Assembly: GCF_004135285.1 (NCBI RefSeq) | Contig: NZ_CP035494.1 | Span: 2,728,001-2,792,000, forward strand | Source: Microbacterium protaetiae | GTDB taxonomy: Bacteria; Actinomycetota; Actinomycetes; Actinomycetales; Microbacteriaceae | DNA length: 64,000 bases | Reading direction: 5' to 3' | Shown here: one piece after another, positions 36,298-44,965 of the stretch | Position numbering within the stretch: the stretch's first letter is position 1 | Layout of the letters: every line of letters begins with the position of its first letter | Program-made: the position numbers and the translations under genes | Notes under the pieces: model-generated | Database searches by the model: none | What the model was told of the DNA's origin: nothing | Seen by the model: only the letters and a program-made list of their open reading frames with translations

Positions 36298-37479
36298 ATG
36301 TCTTTCCCCTCCCCGCTCGCGCGCGGCTACGACGGGTCGCCGGCCCCGAGCGCCGCCGCGCCCGCGCCGGCGCCGTCGTCGCTGCCCTCGCTGCCGGCGC
36401 TGCCGGCGAAGGGGCGCCGCGGCGCACCATGGCTGTTCGGGATTCTTGTGGTCATCCTGTTGGGAGTGGCCGCCTATTTTCTCGAGGCCCTTGGGCCGGT
36501 GGCATCCCTCGTCGGCCTTTTCATCGCCCTGGTGCCGCTGACCGCCGTGCTGGTCGCCGTGCATGTCGTCGACCGGTGGGAACCCGAGCCCAAGAGCCTG
36601 GTGGTGCTGGCGGTGGCGTGGGGTGCGATTGCGGCCGTGGCCATCGCGCTGGGAGTGGATCTGCTGCTGCGGCTCGTCTTCGGCGTGGCCGAGACACCGG
36701 CACGCGAGGCGGTGCAGTCGGTGATTCAGGCGCCGGTCGTCGAGGAGTTCGCAAAGGGCCTGGGCGTGCTGCTGGTCTTCCTCACGGCGCGCCGCGCATT
36801 CGACGGGCCGGTCGACGGCGTGGTGTACGGCGCCCTGGTGGCGGCCGGCTTCGCGTTCACCGAGAACATCCAGTACTTCGCCGTCAGCATGATCGAGGGC
36901 GGCACCGCTCAGCTGACCATGACGTTCTTTCTGCGCGGCATCCTTTCACCCTTCGCCCACGTCATGTTCACGAGCGTCACCGGATTCGCGCTGGGGTTGG
37001 CCGCCCGCCGCGGGGCCCCCGCGCGTGCGGCGATCGGACCGTGGATTGCCGGCATGGTCGGTGCTGCGCTGCTGCACGCCCTCTGGAACGCCTCGGCGCA
37101 GTTCTTCGACTTCTTCGCTCTGTACGCCACGCTGCAGGTGCCGTTGTTCGTGCTGTTCATCATCGGCATCGTGATGCTGCGTCGCGAGGAACGTCGGCTG
37201 ACCGCGGAGCGGCTGGGCGAGTATGCGGCCGCGGGATGGTTCACCCCGCAAGAGGTCACGATGCTGGCCACCGGCCATGGCCGGCGCTCGGCTCTGCAAT
37301 GGGCGCGCACGTTGCGTGGCGACCGCACGGCGGTGATGAAGGGGTTCATCGCGGATGCCACGACCTTGGCCGCCGTGCGCCAGCGCATGGTCACCGGGCG
37401 TGATCAGAGCGCGGCATCCGACGAGAGCGCGCTGCTGGCACGCACGGTCGCCGCCCGTCGCGCGCTGTTCGCACCATGA
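36298..37479 (+). CDS. PrsW-family intramembrane metalloprotease
   Basis: A 393-residue polytopic protein. After a Pro/Ala-rich N-terminus come about eight helices carrying the PrsW motifs: EE in PVVEEFAKG (E149 and E150), FAFTENIQYF, a His in SPFAHVMFTS and another in LLHALWNASA. PrsW of B. subtilis makes the site-1 cut of the anti-sigma factor RsiW. The target here is unknown, and no sigma/anti-sigma pair is adjacent. About 100 C-terminal residues are soluble and specific to actinobacterial members. It may also act like the related CPBP-type peptidases. Confidence 0.88.
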   Translation: MSFPSPLARGYDGSPAPSAAAPAPAPSSLPSLPALPAKGRRGAPWLFGILVVILLGVAAYFLEALGPVASLVGLFIALVPLTAVLVAVHVVDRWEPEPKSLVVLAVAWGAIAAVAIALGVDLLLRLVFGVAETPAREAVQSVIQAPVVEEFAKGLGVLLVFLTARRAFDGPVDGVVYGALVAAGFAFTENIQYFAVSMIEGGTAQLTMTFFLRGILSPFAHVMFTSVTGFALGLAARRGAPARAAIGPWIAGMVGAALLHALWNASAQFFDFFALYATLQVPLFVLFIIGIVMLRREERRLTAERLGEYAAAGWFTPQEVTMLATGHGRRSALQWARTLRGDRTAVMKGFIADATTLAAVRQRMVTGRDQSAASDESALLARTVAARRALFAP

Positions 37480-37523
37480 TGCTTGACGGTGCCGTGAGCC
37501 CGTGTCATCCTGGTTTCAGGTCA

Positions 37524-37574
37524 ACTCAGCGCTCGGTAGACACGCAGGCATCGCCGCGGCACCGGGCGCTGAGT
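37524..37574 (+). other. Hairpin between prsW-like gene and FKBP gene
   Basis: ACTCAGCGCTCGGT (37524-37537) pairs with ACCGGGCGCTGAGT (37561-37574) with one G-U type mismatch and a 23-base loop. No T-run follows. It is probably a terminator for the prsW-like gene, since a promoter candidate lies immediately downstream. Confidence 0.55.
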
Positions 37575-37587
37575 CTTGTCACTCGCG

Positions 37588-37616
37588 TTGACCCGCTTGG
37601 TCGTGTCGGGTTGGAT
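37588..37616 (+). promoter_or_regulatory. Promoter TTGACC-N17-TTGGAT for leaderless FKBP gene
   Basis: A good -35 (TTGACC, 37588-37593), a 17-base spacer and TTGGAT (37611-37616), six bases before the ATG at 37623. The -10 is weaker than others in the window but the -35 compensates. Confidence 0.5.
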
Positions 37617-37622
37617 GGAACC

Positions 37623-37991
37623 ATGACTGACAACCGCACGAAGCCCGAGATCGACGCTCCCGAGGGGCCGGCACCGTCCGACCTCGTCATCCGTGACGTC
37701 ATCGTCGGTGACGGCGACCAGGCCAAGGCCGGCGACACCGTCACCGTGCACTACCTCGGAGTCGAATACGAGACCGGCGAAGAGTTCGACTCCTCGTGGA
37801 ACCGTGGTGAATCCATCCAGTTTCCGCTGCGCGGACTCATCCAGGGCTGGCAAGACGGGATTCCGGGTATGAAGGTCGGCGGTCGGCGTGAACTGGTCAT
37901 TCCGCCGCACCTGGCCTACGGCCCTGCCGGCGGTCACTTCCTGGGCGGTAAGACCCTGATCTTCGTCATCGACCTCATCGCCGTCGCCTGA
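37623..37991 (+). CDS. FKBP-type peptidyl-prolyl cis-trans isomerase
   Basis: 122 residues, one FKBP domain: GDTVTVHYLGVEYETGEEFDSSWNRGESIQFPL, LIQGWQDGIPGMKVGGRRELVIPPHLAYG and a final LIFVIDLIAV. Active-site aromatic residues (Y, F, W, I, Y, F) are conserved. It catalyses proline isomerisation in folding. There is no signal peptide, so it is cytoplasmic. A strong terminator follows 12 bases after the stop, so it is a single-gene unit. Confidence 0.95.
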   Translation: MTDNRTKPEIDAPEGPAPSDLVIRDVIVGDGDQAKAGDTVTVHYLGVEYETGEEFDSSWNRGESIQFPLRGLIQGWQDGIPGMKVGGRRELVIPPHLAYGPAGGHFLGGKTLIFVIDLIAVA

Positions 37992-38003
37992 CATCCTTTC
38001 CGC

Positions 38004-38042
38004 GAAGCGGATGCCTCTCGCCGAGGCATCCGCTTCTTTTTT
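38004..38042 (+). terminator. Rho-independent terminator of the FKBP gene
   Basis: GAAGCGGATGCCTC (38004-38017) pairs perfectly with GAGGCATCCGCTTC (38023-38036) over 14 bp, a five-base loop, then six T. The stem contains the GGATGCC/GGCATCC word pair. Confidence 0.95.
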
Positions 38043-38135
38043 CATTCGCGGGAATAGATCTCAGCACGCGGAGGTTTGATCCAGACGTATGCGCCCCGTG
38101 CGGGGCTCCGTGCCCATCGACCAGAAGGACCGAGA

Positions 38136-38702
38136 ATGACCGACACCACGACCACCGCCCCCTCCATCGCCGGCTACAAGGCAGGCACCTGGGTGCTCGA
38201 CGCCGCACACAGCGACGTGCAGTTCACCGTTCGCCACATGATGATCTCGAAGGTGCGTGGCACCTTCGGCGTGAAGAGCGCCACCATCATCGCGCCGGAG
38301 AACCCGCTCGAGGCCAAGATCGAGGCGACCGTCGACGTGAGCTCGGTGAACACCCGTGACGAGGGCCGTGACGCGCATCTGCGCTCGGCCGACTTCTTCG
38401 ACGCCGAGACGTTCCCCACGATGGAGTTCCACTCGACCGGCGTGCGCCTCGAAGGCGACGAGTTCCTCGTCGACGGCGAGCTGACCCTGCACGGCGTCAC
38501 CAAGCCGGTCACGTTCGACGTCGACTTCGGCGGCTTCGGCACCGACCCGTACGGCAACTACAAGGCCGGCGCGACCGCGAAGGCCGTCATCAACCGCGAG
38601 GACTTCGGCCTGACCTGGAACGCGGCCCTCGAGACCGGCGGCGTGCTCGTCGGCAAGGATGTCACCATCGAGCTCGACCTGCAGGGCGCCCTGCAGGCCT
38701 GA
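38136..38702 (+). CDS. YceI-family lipocalin-like isoprenoid-binding protein
   Basis: 188 residues of the YceI fold: AGTWVLDAAHSDVQFTVRHMMISKVRGTFGV, VDVSSVNTRDEGRDAHLRSADFFDAETFPTMEFHST, GELTLHGVTKPVTFDVDFGG and FGLTWNAALETGGVLVGKDVTIELDLQ. The barrel binds polyisoprenoid-like lipids in known structures. There is no signal peptide, in contrast to E. coli YceI, so it is probably cytoplasmic. The ATG follows AGAAGGACCGAGA. Confidence 0.93.
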   Translation: MTDTTTTAPSIAGYKAGTWVLDAAHSDVQFTVRHMMISKVRGTFGVKSATIIAPENPLEAKIEATVDVSSVNTRDEGRDAHLRSADFFDAETFPTMEFHSTGVRLEGDEFLVDGELTLHGVTKPVTFDVDFGGFGTDPYGNYKAGATAKAVINREDFGLTWNAALETGGVLVGKDVTIELDLQGALQA

Positions 38703-38772
38703 TCCGCTCTCCCGTCGACCCCGCCCGCGGTGCTTCCCGGGCGGGGTCGATCTGTGCGTGTGGGACGCGCAT

Positions 38773-38862
38773 CCTCGGCCGAGCCGAGGATTTCGGCCGA
38801 GCCGAGGACCGGATGCCGCCGGAAGACCCTCGCGTCGGCCATTCTCCTCGGCCGAGCCGAGG
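38773..38862. repeat. Three copies of palindrome CCTCGGCCGAGCCGAGG
   Basis: Copies at 38773-38789, 38791-38807 (first two bases TT instead of CC) and 38846-38862. Each has 7-bp arms around CGA. They fill the 202-bp convergent gap after the YceI gene, with a fourth hairpin at 38866. Function unknown; stacked bidirectional terminators or protein sites are both possible. Confidence 0.8.
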
Positions 38863-38865
38863 GGG

Positions 38866-38900
38866 TGGGATGCCGCGGCGCGCGCGGGCGCGGCATCCCA
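38866..38900. terminator. Hairpin TGGGATGCCGCG/CGCGGCATCCCA before the MFS stop
   Basis: Perfect 12-bp arms and an 11-base loop, four bases downstream of the MFS stop on the minus strand. It again uses the GGATGCC/GGCATCC pair. No T-run is present, so it may need Rho or act on RNA stability. Confidence 0.65.
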
Positions 38901-38904
38901 GCTT

Positions 38905-40212
38905 CTACGGCTCAGGATGCAGAGCGTCGTACGCGCGAAAGCGCGGGTGCAGGCGCACCAGCACCGACACCAGGCCGATGATGATGAATCCGCCCAGCAG
39001 AGGCGGCAGCCACAGCGCGGTGAGCGTCGCGAGGGCGCCGGCATAGAGCGCGCCGATGCGCGGGCCGCCGGTGACCACCACGATGAACACTCCCTGCAGC
39101 CTGCCGCGGATGGTGTCGGGCACCGCCGCCTGCATCATCGTGGAACGATAGATGGCGCTGATGTTGTCGGCGCCGCCGGCGACGGCGAGCATCAGGCCGC
39201 CCACGCCGATCAGCACGAGGTTCGGTGTGTGTTCGCCGACGTGTGCGGGGGCGAACCACCCCAGCGCGGCCGCGCCCAGCACGATGCCGAACGCGGCGAT
39301 TGCCGCGCCATACACGATCACGGCGCGCTCGATGCCGAGGCCGTGCCGGCGCACGCGCCCGATCGGGCCCGAGAACAGGCTCGACAAGAAGGCGCCCACC
39401 GCGAACGCCGCAGTCAGCACGCCGGTGGTGACCGCGCCGCCGCCCAGCAGCACCGCACCGATCGCGGGAAACAGCGTCAGCGGCTGCCCGAACGTCATCG
39501 CCGTGATGTCGACGAGATATTGCACGCGGATGTTCGAGGCGCGCCGCAAGAACCGCCAGCCGTCTTTGAGCGATTCCAGCCCCGGCCGCACGATGGTGCC
39601 CTCGGGGCGCACCGGGGGCAGCGTCCACAGGCCGAGGAACAGCGAGGTCATCAAGATGACATCGATCGTGTAGGTCCAGCCGTAGCCCGAGACGGCCACG
39701 AGAACCCCCGCCAGTGCGGGGCCCGCCATGATGGTCAGGCCACTGGAGATGCCGCTGAGAGCAGATGCCGCCGGCAGCTGCTCGATGGGGATCAGTCGCG
39801 GCACAATCGCGAAACGTGCTGCCTGCACGATCGAGTTGGCTGCGGAGTTGACGATGCTCAGCCCGTACAGCCACCACTGCGTCTCCCAGCCGCCCCAGGT
39901 GAGCACGGCCAGCAGCAGGGTCGAGGCGAAGGTGATGGATGCCGCAAGCAAGGCGACTTTGCGACGGTCGAAGGCGTCGGCGAGCATGCCGCCGTAGAGC
40001 CCGGCGATGACCATCGGAACCAGTCCGGCGACCGCGATCATCGAGACCGCGAAAGTGTCGTGGGTGATGGCGTACATCTGCAGCATCACGGCGACGATGG
40101 TGAGCTGGCCGCCCAGCCCCGACAGCGTGGAGCCGGCCCACAGCCGGGCGAACGCGGGGGAGGTGCGCAGCGGCCGCAGGTCGATGAAGTTCGCCCGAGA
40201 CAGTCTTGCCAT
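38905..40212 (-). CDS. MFS transporter (enterobactin-exporter/MDR-like type)
   Basis: 435 residues, about 12 transmembrane helices. The N-terminal SPAFARLWAGSTLSGLGGQLTIVAVMLQMY and GGMLADAFDRRKVAL (motif A) resemble the EntS/TIGR00900 group of actinobacterial MFS exporters. The substrate is unknown. ATG at 40212 is chosen; a GTG three bases upstream is also in frame. It runs convergent to the YceI gene. The DUF167 gene ends 38 bases upstream on the same strand, so they may be co-transcribed. Confidence 0.88.
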   Translation of the reverse strand: MARLSRANFIDLRPLRTSPAFARLWAGSTLSGLGGQLTIVAVMLQMYAITHDTFAVSMIAVAGLVPMVIAGLYGGMLADAFDRRKVALLAASITFASTLLLAVLTWGGWETQWWLYGLSIVNSAANSIVQAARFAIVPRLIPIEQLPAASALSGISSGLTIMAGPALAGVLVAVSGYGWTYTIDVILMTSLFLGLWTLPPVRPEGTIVRPGLESLKDGWRFLRRASNIRVQYLVDITAMTFGQPLTLFPAIGAVLLGGGAVTTGVLTAAFAVGAFLSSLFSGPIGRVRRHGLGIERAVIVYGAAIAAFGIVLGAAALGWFAPAHVGEHTPNLVLIGVGGLMLAVAGGADNISAIYRSTMMQAAVPDTIRGRLQGVFIVVVTGGPRIGALYAGALATLTALWLPPLLGGFIIIGLVSVLVRLHPRFRAYDALHPEP

Positions 40213-40250
40213 CACCGGGGCATCCGGAACGCACGTCGCACGACAAGAGG

Positions 40251-40487
40251 CTATCGGGTCGCGCCGTCGTCGATCTCGACGCGCTTGATTCGCGAGGTGT
40301 GACCGCGCACGATCCGCACCTCGCGAGGGGCGACGCCGAAGTGGGCGGCCAGCACGCGCTCCGCTGCGGCGTTCGCCGCGCCGTCGACCGCGCGTTCCCG
40401 CACGTATACGACCAGGCCGTCGGGGGAGTCCTCCACCAGCGGCCCCTTGCGGCTGCCGGGCTTGACCCGCACCGTGATCACCACCAT
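40251..40487 (-). CDS. DUF167 (YggU-like) family protein
   Basis: A 78-residue protein: ITVRVKPGSRKGPLVE, VYVRERAVDGAANAAAERVLAAHFGV, VRIVRGHTSRIKRVEI. This is the complete small alpha/beta DUF167 domain, with the conserved G(A/K)AN segment. Function is unknown. The start is ambiguous: ATG 40487 is only three bases after TACGCT (40491-40496), while the next codon but one region, GTG 40484, lies six bases after it and fits the leaderless spacing seen elsewhere. Confidence 0.85.
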   Translation of the reverse strand: MVVITVRVKPGSRKGPLVEDSPDGLVVYVRERAVDGAANAAAERVLAAHFGVAPREVRIVRGHTSRIKRVEIDDGATR

Positions 40488-40609
40488 CCGAGCGTAGCGA
40501 CTCGTGCCTGACGAGTACCTTTCATCCCGGGTGCGGTCGTCTCGATCTTCGAGAGATGAGTGCTTTCCGTCGCAGAAGAGGTCGATGGTCGTATGTCGCA
40601 ATTCGCGTG

Positions 40610-40675
40610 TAAAACCAAGGGAAGTGGACGTTGTAATACGTATGAATATACGATACTGTGGAGCTATCCGATCGA
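40610..40675 (+). promoter_or_regulatory. AT-rich promoter region with CGTATGAATATACG, upstream of DUF222/HNH gene
   Basis: This is among the lowest-GC stretches in the window. It holds TTGTAA (40631), a small inverted repeat CGTAT/ATACG and -10-like GATACT (40652). It is clearly different in composition from the flanks. It lies in a 211-bp gap with no coding sequence I can support, though several start codons occur. Confidence 0.5.
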
Positions 40676-40698
40676 AGAGTCCACAGAGGAGGTCGCCG

Positions 40699-42081
40699 AT
40701 GTCAGCGTTGACCGACGTGTCTCCCGTCCACTCCGACCTGGATGAGTTGCTCGACGATCTTGTGCAGTCGCGATCCTTGGCCGGTCGTGCGTTCGCGGCG
40801 GAGATGTTCTTCTTCGCACGCGTGGCAGATCTGGTCGATCGCCGCGAAGCCGAGCGCGCTGCCCGCGAGGGAAGAGACGCCATCACGCATTCGACGCAAT
40901 TGGGAATGCGCGAGGTGTACGCCGAGATCGGCGCCGAACTGTACATCAGCGAGTGGCAGGTGGCGCGCAAGGTGTCGTTGGCCTCGACGATGCTGGGGTC
41001 GTTCTACGAGACGCTGTGCGAGGCCAGCTGTGGACAGATCTCCGGGGACCATGCGACGTTGATCGCAGATTCGGGGATCGTGATCGATGACGGCGCCGTG
41101 CGAATGGAGTACGAGGCGGTCGCGCTCGACATGGCGCGTGAGATGACACCGGCGCAGTTGAAGTCGGCGCTCGACGGCCTCGTGGGGCGCCTTGATCCGG
41201 AGGGGACGCAGGCTCGCGTGCGTGAGGCCGCCCAGCGCCGAAAGGTGACGGTGCGGACGCTTGAGCCGGGGCTGGTGCGGGTCACCGCCGATGTGCCGAC
41301 CGTGCCGGGCGTGGGCAGCGTGAATCGTCTGCGGCAGGCAGCCGTCACGCTGTTCGACCAGAACGCAGCGGAGAGTGAGGCGGCCGGTGACGGCGACCTC
41401 GAAGCGGCTGGGCAGTCCGTGGTCGATGATCGGACTGTCGCGCAGATCATGGCAGACATGTTCTGCGATCTGCTGCTGACTGCGGAGTTTTCCGGCCACG
41501 GCACCACCGACGAAGCGCGGGACGCATTGTCGATGATCCGGCCGAGCGTGCAGGTCACGATCCCGGCGGCCACGGTCACCGGCGCGCGCGTCGGAGGTGC
41601 TGTCGTGGACGGCTTCGGGCCGATCGACGACCAGGCGGCACAGCAACTGGCGGGGAATGCGCCGGCGTGGACGCGCGTGTTCACCGACCCGTGCACGGGC
41701 GTGCCGGTGTGCGTGGACCGGTATCGGCCGTCGAAGAAGCAGAGGCGGTATCTGCAGGCCAGAGACCAGCAGTGCCGGTTTCCCGGGTGTCGACGTCGCG
41801 CCCAGAAGTGCGACATCGACCACACCGTGGCTCATGCAGAGGGCGGGGCCACCTGCCTCTGCAATCTCGAGCACCTCTGCAAACGTCACCACACGGTCAA
41901 ACACGACACGGCCTGGCGGGTGCGCCAGCTGTCCGGTGGCATTCTGATCTGGACAGCGCCCACCGGTCGCTCCCATCCGAGTCGACCACCGGGCACGGTC
42001 AGATTTGATCCGATCGGGCTCATAGACCCCGATCCCCACTTTCGCGACGGCCTCGCCGCGCACGATCCCGCACCCTTCTGA
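40699..42081 (+). CDS. DUF222/HNH endonuclease domain protein (13E12-repeat-like family)
   Basis: 460 residues. The first 300 are the all-helical DUF222 domain common in many paralogues in actinobacteria. A C-terminal HNH nuclease motif follows: CRFPGCRRRAQKCDIDH, then GGATCLCNLEHLCKRHHTVKH, with the zinc-type Cys, catalytic DIDH, Asn and His residues intact. The ATG follows GAGGAGG; the frame extends to 40504 without support. These genes are often multicopy and near mobile or intron-like elements, but their role is unproven. The AT-rich leader suggests acquisition. Confidence 0.88.
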   Translation: MSALTDVSPVHSDLDELLDDLVQSRSLAGRAFAAEMFFFARVADLVDRREAERAAREGRDAITHSTQLGMREVYAEIGAELYISEWQVARKVSLASTMLGSFYETLCEASCGQISGDHATLIADSGIVIDDGAVRMEYEAVALDMAREMTPAQLKSALDGLVGRLDPEGTQARVREAAQRRKVTVRTLEPGLVRVTADVPTVPGVGSVNRLRQAAVTLFDQNAAESEAAGDGDLEAAGQSVVDDRTVAQIMADMFCDLLLTAEFSGHGTTDEARDALSMIRPSVQVTIPAATVTGARVGGAVVDGFGPIDDQAAQQLAGNAPAWTRVFTDPCTGVPVCVDRYRPSKKQRRYLQARDQQCRFPGCRRRAQKCDIDHTVAHAEGGATCLCNLEHLCKRHHTVKHDTAWRVRQLSGGILIWTAPTGRSHPSRPPGTVRFDPIGLIDPDPHFRDGLAAHDPAPF

Positions 42082-42108
42082 GCAGCGGGTACGCCGTGCT
42101 CGATGCTG

Positions 42109-42114
42109 TAGACT
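42109..42114 (+). promoter_or_regulatory. -10 box TAGACT for rpsO
   Basis: TAGACT lies 89 bases before the rpsO ATG. The intervening leader is where S15 autoregulation acts in other bacteria; no clear pseudoknot could be assigned by eye. Confidence 0.5.
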
Positions 42115-42203
42115 GATTCGGTTGCCGTTCGATCGGCCGCGGATGAAGAGAGCTCACGCATCAGGCGTCGGGCACCGCGCAACGACGAGAAAGGGGATCA
42201 CCT

Positions 42204-42473
42204 ATGGCACTGGATGCAGACGTCAAGAAGGCGATCATCGAAGAGTACGCGACGCACCCCGGTGACACCGGATCCCCCGAGGTGCAGGTCGCGATGCTGA
42301 CGCAGCGCATCAAGGACCTCACCGAGCACCTGAAAGAGCACAAGCACGACCACCACTCGCGTCGTGGCCTCTTTCTGCTCGTCGGTCAGCGCCGCCGTCT
42401 GCTCGGCTACCTCCAGGACATCGACATCGCGCGTTACCGCTCGCTGATCGAGCGTCTCGGACTTCGCCGCTAG
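42204..42473 (+). CDS. rpsO: 30S ribosomal protein S15
   Basis: 89 residues, the normal length. [65 protein letters not shown] and [13 protein letters not shown] are textbook S15. It binds the 16S rRNA central domain early in 30S assembly. The ATG follows GAAAGGGGATC. In most bacteria pnp follows directly; here 3.8 kb with two plus-strand and three minus-strand genes lies between. Confidence 0.99.
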   Translation: MALDADVKKAIIEEYATHPGDTGSPEVQVAMLTQRIKDLTEHLKEHKHDHHSRRGLFLLVGQRRRLLGYLQDIDIARYRSLIERLGLRR

Positions 42474-42510
42474 TCGCGAACCAGCGTTCAATCGCACCAA
42501 ACATTCTTGT

Positions 42511-42538
42511 GAGGGCCGCCCCCGGTGGGGCGGCCCTC
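42511..42538. terminator. Terminator after rpsO, shared with convergent dioxygenase gene
   Basis: GAGGGCCGCCCC and GGGGCGGCCCTC form a perfect 12-bp stem with a four-base loop, followed by TTCGC. It lies 13 bases from the convergent stop at 42552. Confidence 0.9.
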
Positions 42539-42551
42539 TTCGCATGGGTGC

Positions 42552-43556
42552 TCAACGAGCAGGCGCCACCAAGTCGGCGTGCCAGCGGGCGGCGACGTCG
42601 GGGTGTGCGCGCAGCCGCGACTTGAGCGCGTTCTCGCCATAGAGCGCATGGATCGGGTTCGTCGGATCCTGCGTGACGCCGGTCGCCTGCGCGGCCAGCT
42701 CCGCGGGCAGATCGATGAGCGGCAGAGAGCGATCCAGCTGCGGATTGAAGAAGAACGGCACCGAGATGCGGTCATCGGGCAGCTTCGGCGAGATGACGCG
42801 ATGATTGGTCGCCTTCAGGTATCCCTGCGTGGCGTACTCGAGCTGTTCGCCGATGTTCACCACGAAAGCACCCGGCACGGGCGGAGCATCCACCCACTCG
42901 CCCTCGCGCTCGACCTGCAGGCCGCCCTTGCCCGGTTCGACCCACAGCAGGGTCAGAACTCCCGAGTCCTTGTGCGCACCCACGCCCTGACTCGGGTCCT
43001 CCTTGCCGGGGTAGCGCACGATCTTGGTGAGCGTCGAGGGTTCTCCGAAGTGCGCGTCGAAGTACGACTGATCCGCCCCCAATGCGACAGCCCAGGCCCG
43101 CAGCAGCTTGCGTGAGACGCCGCGCAGGTGGTCCTCCCACTCGGTGACGACCTCGCGCAGTTCGGGCAGGGCGTCCGGCCACAGATTCGGGCCGATGAGC
43201 CGCGCGTAGCCCGGCGCGTCGGCCCAGTCCACGGCTTTCCGCTCGGGGCCGATGTCGATCTGCTCCCGCCAGTCGATCTTCCCCTGCGTGCGCTCGCCGC
43301 CCACGCGCGTGTAGCCGCGGAAATGCGGGCTGTTCACGTTCTCGATCGCGAGCTTGTCTGCTTCGGGCAGTGCAAAGAACGCGCGCGCGGTCTCGTGCAG
43401 TCGGGTTTCGAGTGCGGGGGAGACCCCCGTTCCGGTCAGATAGAAGAAGCCGACGTCGTGGGTGGCAGCACGCAGCTCGTCGCGAAAGCGCCGCGCGGCG
43501 CCCTCGCCGGCATCGAGCTGTGACAGGTCGAGGATCGGCAGGTTGGTCTCGCTCAT
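42552..43556 (-). CDS. 2-oxoglutarate/Fe(II)-dependent dioxygenase, isopenicillin N synthase-like
   Basis: 334 residues. N-terminal DIOX_N block LPILDLSQLDAGEGAARRFRDELR and DVGFFYLTGTGV. The iron ligands are H195-x-D197 in GAHKDSG and H252 in KATNHRV, with 2-oxoglutarate-binding R263 in DRISVPFF. It belongs to the broad group that includes ethylene-forming and flavonol synthase-like enzymes; the substrate is unknown, and no beta-lactam genes are near. The start is set by TACCGT six bases upstream. Confidence 0.9.
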   Translation of the reverse strand: MSETNLPILDLSQLDAGEGAARRFRDELRAATHDVGFFYLTGTGVSPALETRLHETARAFFALPEADKLAIENVNSPHFRGYTRVGGERTQGKIDWREQIDIGPERKAVDWADAPGYARLIGPNLWPDALPELREVVTEWEDHLRGVSRKLLRAWAVALGADQSYFDAHFGEPSTLTKIVRYPGKEDPSQGVGAHKDSGVLTLLWVEPGKGGLQVEREGEWVDAPPVPGAFVVNIGEQLEYATQGYLKATNHRVISPKLPDDRISVPFFFNPQLDRSLPLIDLPAELAAQATGVTQDPTNPIHALYGENALKSRLRAHPDVAARWHADLVAPAR

Positions 43557-43562
43557 GGCACG

Positions 43563-43568
43563 ACGGTA
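43563..43568 (-). promoter_or_regulatory. -10 box TACCGT for leaderless dioxygenase gene
   Basis: Minus strand: TACCGT, CGTGCC, ATG at 43556. Confidence 0.5.
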
Positions 43569-43741
43569 GACGGATGCCGCGCCCTCTCGCTCGCGTGTTG
43601 CCGTGCGTTACTCCCGGATGTCGCCGCGTTACCGGCGTGCGCCAGGGCGCGGGGAATAGTCTGGCGGCGCACGCGTTTCACCAGATACATTCAGTTGCAT
43701 AGAAACGGGTGCCACGAGCATCCGGGAAGTGAGCAGAAAAC

Positions 43742-44965
43742 GTGAGCGAGACCACCGCCGTGTCGCAGATGCAGTTCGGGCTCTTCTCGGTGAGCGACGT
43801 CACGCAGGATCCGACCACCGGCATCACGCCCAGTGAGGCCGAGCGCATCCAGGCGACTCTGACGATCGCCAAGCACGCCGAAGAGGTGGGGCTGGATGTC
43901 TTCGCCATCGGCGAGCATCACAACCCGCCGTTCTGGTCGTCGTCGCCGACCACCACCCTCGCCTACATCGCCGCACAGACGAAGAACCTCATCGTCTCGA
44001 CGGCGACGACGCTGATCACCACGAACGACCCGGTGAAGATCGCCGAGGACTTCGCCGTGCTGCAGCACGTGTCGGGCGGCCGCGCCGACCTCATGCTCGG
44101 CCGCGGCAACACCGGTCCCGTCTATCCGTGGTTCGGAAAGGACATCCGACAGGGCCTGCCCCTCGCCATCGAAAATTACGCGTTGCTGCACAAGCTGTGG
44201 CGAGAGGACGTCGTGGACTGGGAGGGCAAGTTCCGCACACCGCTGCAGGGCTTCACCTCGACCCCGCGACCGCTCGACGGCGTGCCGCCGTTCGTGTGGC
44301 ATGGGTCGATCCGCACCCCCGAGATCGCCGAGCAGGCCGCGTACTACGGCGACGGCTTCTTCGCCAACAACATCTTCTGGCCCGCCGAGCACTATCAGCG
44401 ACTCATCGAGCTGTATCGGCAGCGCTGGGCGCACTATGGGCACGGCGCCCCCGAGACGGCCATCGTCGGCTTGGGTGGACAGGCGTTCATGCGCAAGAAC
44501 TCGCAGGATGCGGTGGACGAGTTCCGTCCCTACTTCGACAACGCGCCGGTGTACGGCCACGGGCCGTCGATGGAGGACTTCACGAAGATGACGCCGTTGA
44601 CGGTCGGTTCGCCACAGCAGGTGATCGACCGCTACGCCGGCATGCGCGACCTGTTCGGCGACTATCAGCGTCAGCTGTTCCTGATGGATCACTCCGGACT
44701 CCCGCTGAAGACGGTGCTCGAGCAGATCGACATCCTGGGCGGCGAGGTCGTTCCGGTGCTGCGCAAGGAGCTCGCCAAGGACCGCCCGGCGACGGTTCCG
44801 GATGCCCCCACTCATGCCTCGCTCGTGAAGGCGGCGTACGGCGACGGCCCGGTGCGCCAGCCGCGCCCCAACGCGAACCGCGGCGACAACGTCACCGGTG
44901 GCTCGCCCTACCAGGACACGCCCGCGCCGCAGGGTGCGGCATTCGGCCTGGGCGGTGCACGATGA
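43742..44965 (+). CDS. LLM-class flavin-dependent monooxygenase, CE1758-like
   Basis: 407 residues of the bacterial luciferase-like fold: GLDVFAIGEHHNPPFWSSSP, LIVSTATTLITTNDPVKIAEDFAVLQHVSGGRADLMLGRGN, FVWHGSIRTPEIAEQAAYYGDGFFANNIFW. It uses reduced FMN and oxygen on an unidentified substrate. Its partner FMN reductase is encoded next with an ATGA overlap, as in the CE1758/CE1759 pair of Corynebacterium. The start is GTG; TAGTCT at 43657-43662 is a candidate -10 with an 80-base leader. Confidence 0.92.
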   Translation: MSETTAVSQMQFGLFSVSDVTQDPTTGITPSEAERIQATLTIAKHAEEVGLDVFAIGEHHNPPFWSSSPTTTLAYIAAQTKNLIVSTATTLITTNDPVKIAEDFAVLQHVSGGRADLMLGRGNTGPVYPWFGKDIRQGLPLAIENYALLHKLWREDVVDWEGKFRTPLQGFTSTPRPLDGVPPFVWHGSIRTPEIAEQAAYYGDGFFANNIFWPAEHYQRLIELYRQRWAHYGHGAPETAIVGLGGQAFMRKNSQDAVDEFRPYFDNAPVYGHGPSMEDFTKMTPLTVGSPQQVIDRYAGMRDLFGDYQRQLFLMDHSGLPLKTVLEQIDILGGEVVPVLRKELAKDRPATVPDAPTHASLVKAAYGDGPVRQPRPNANRGDNVTGGSPYQDTPAPQGAAFGLGGAR

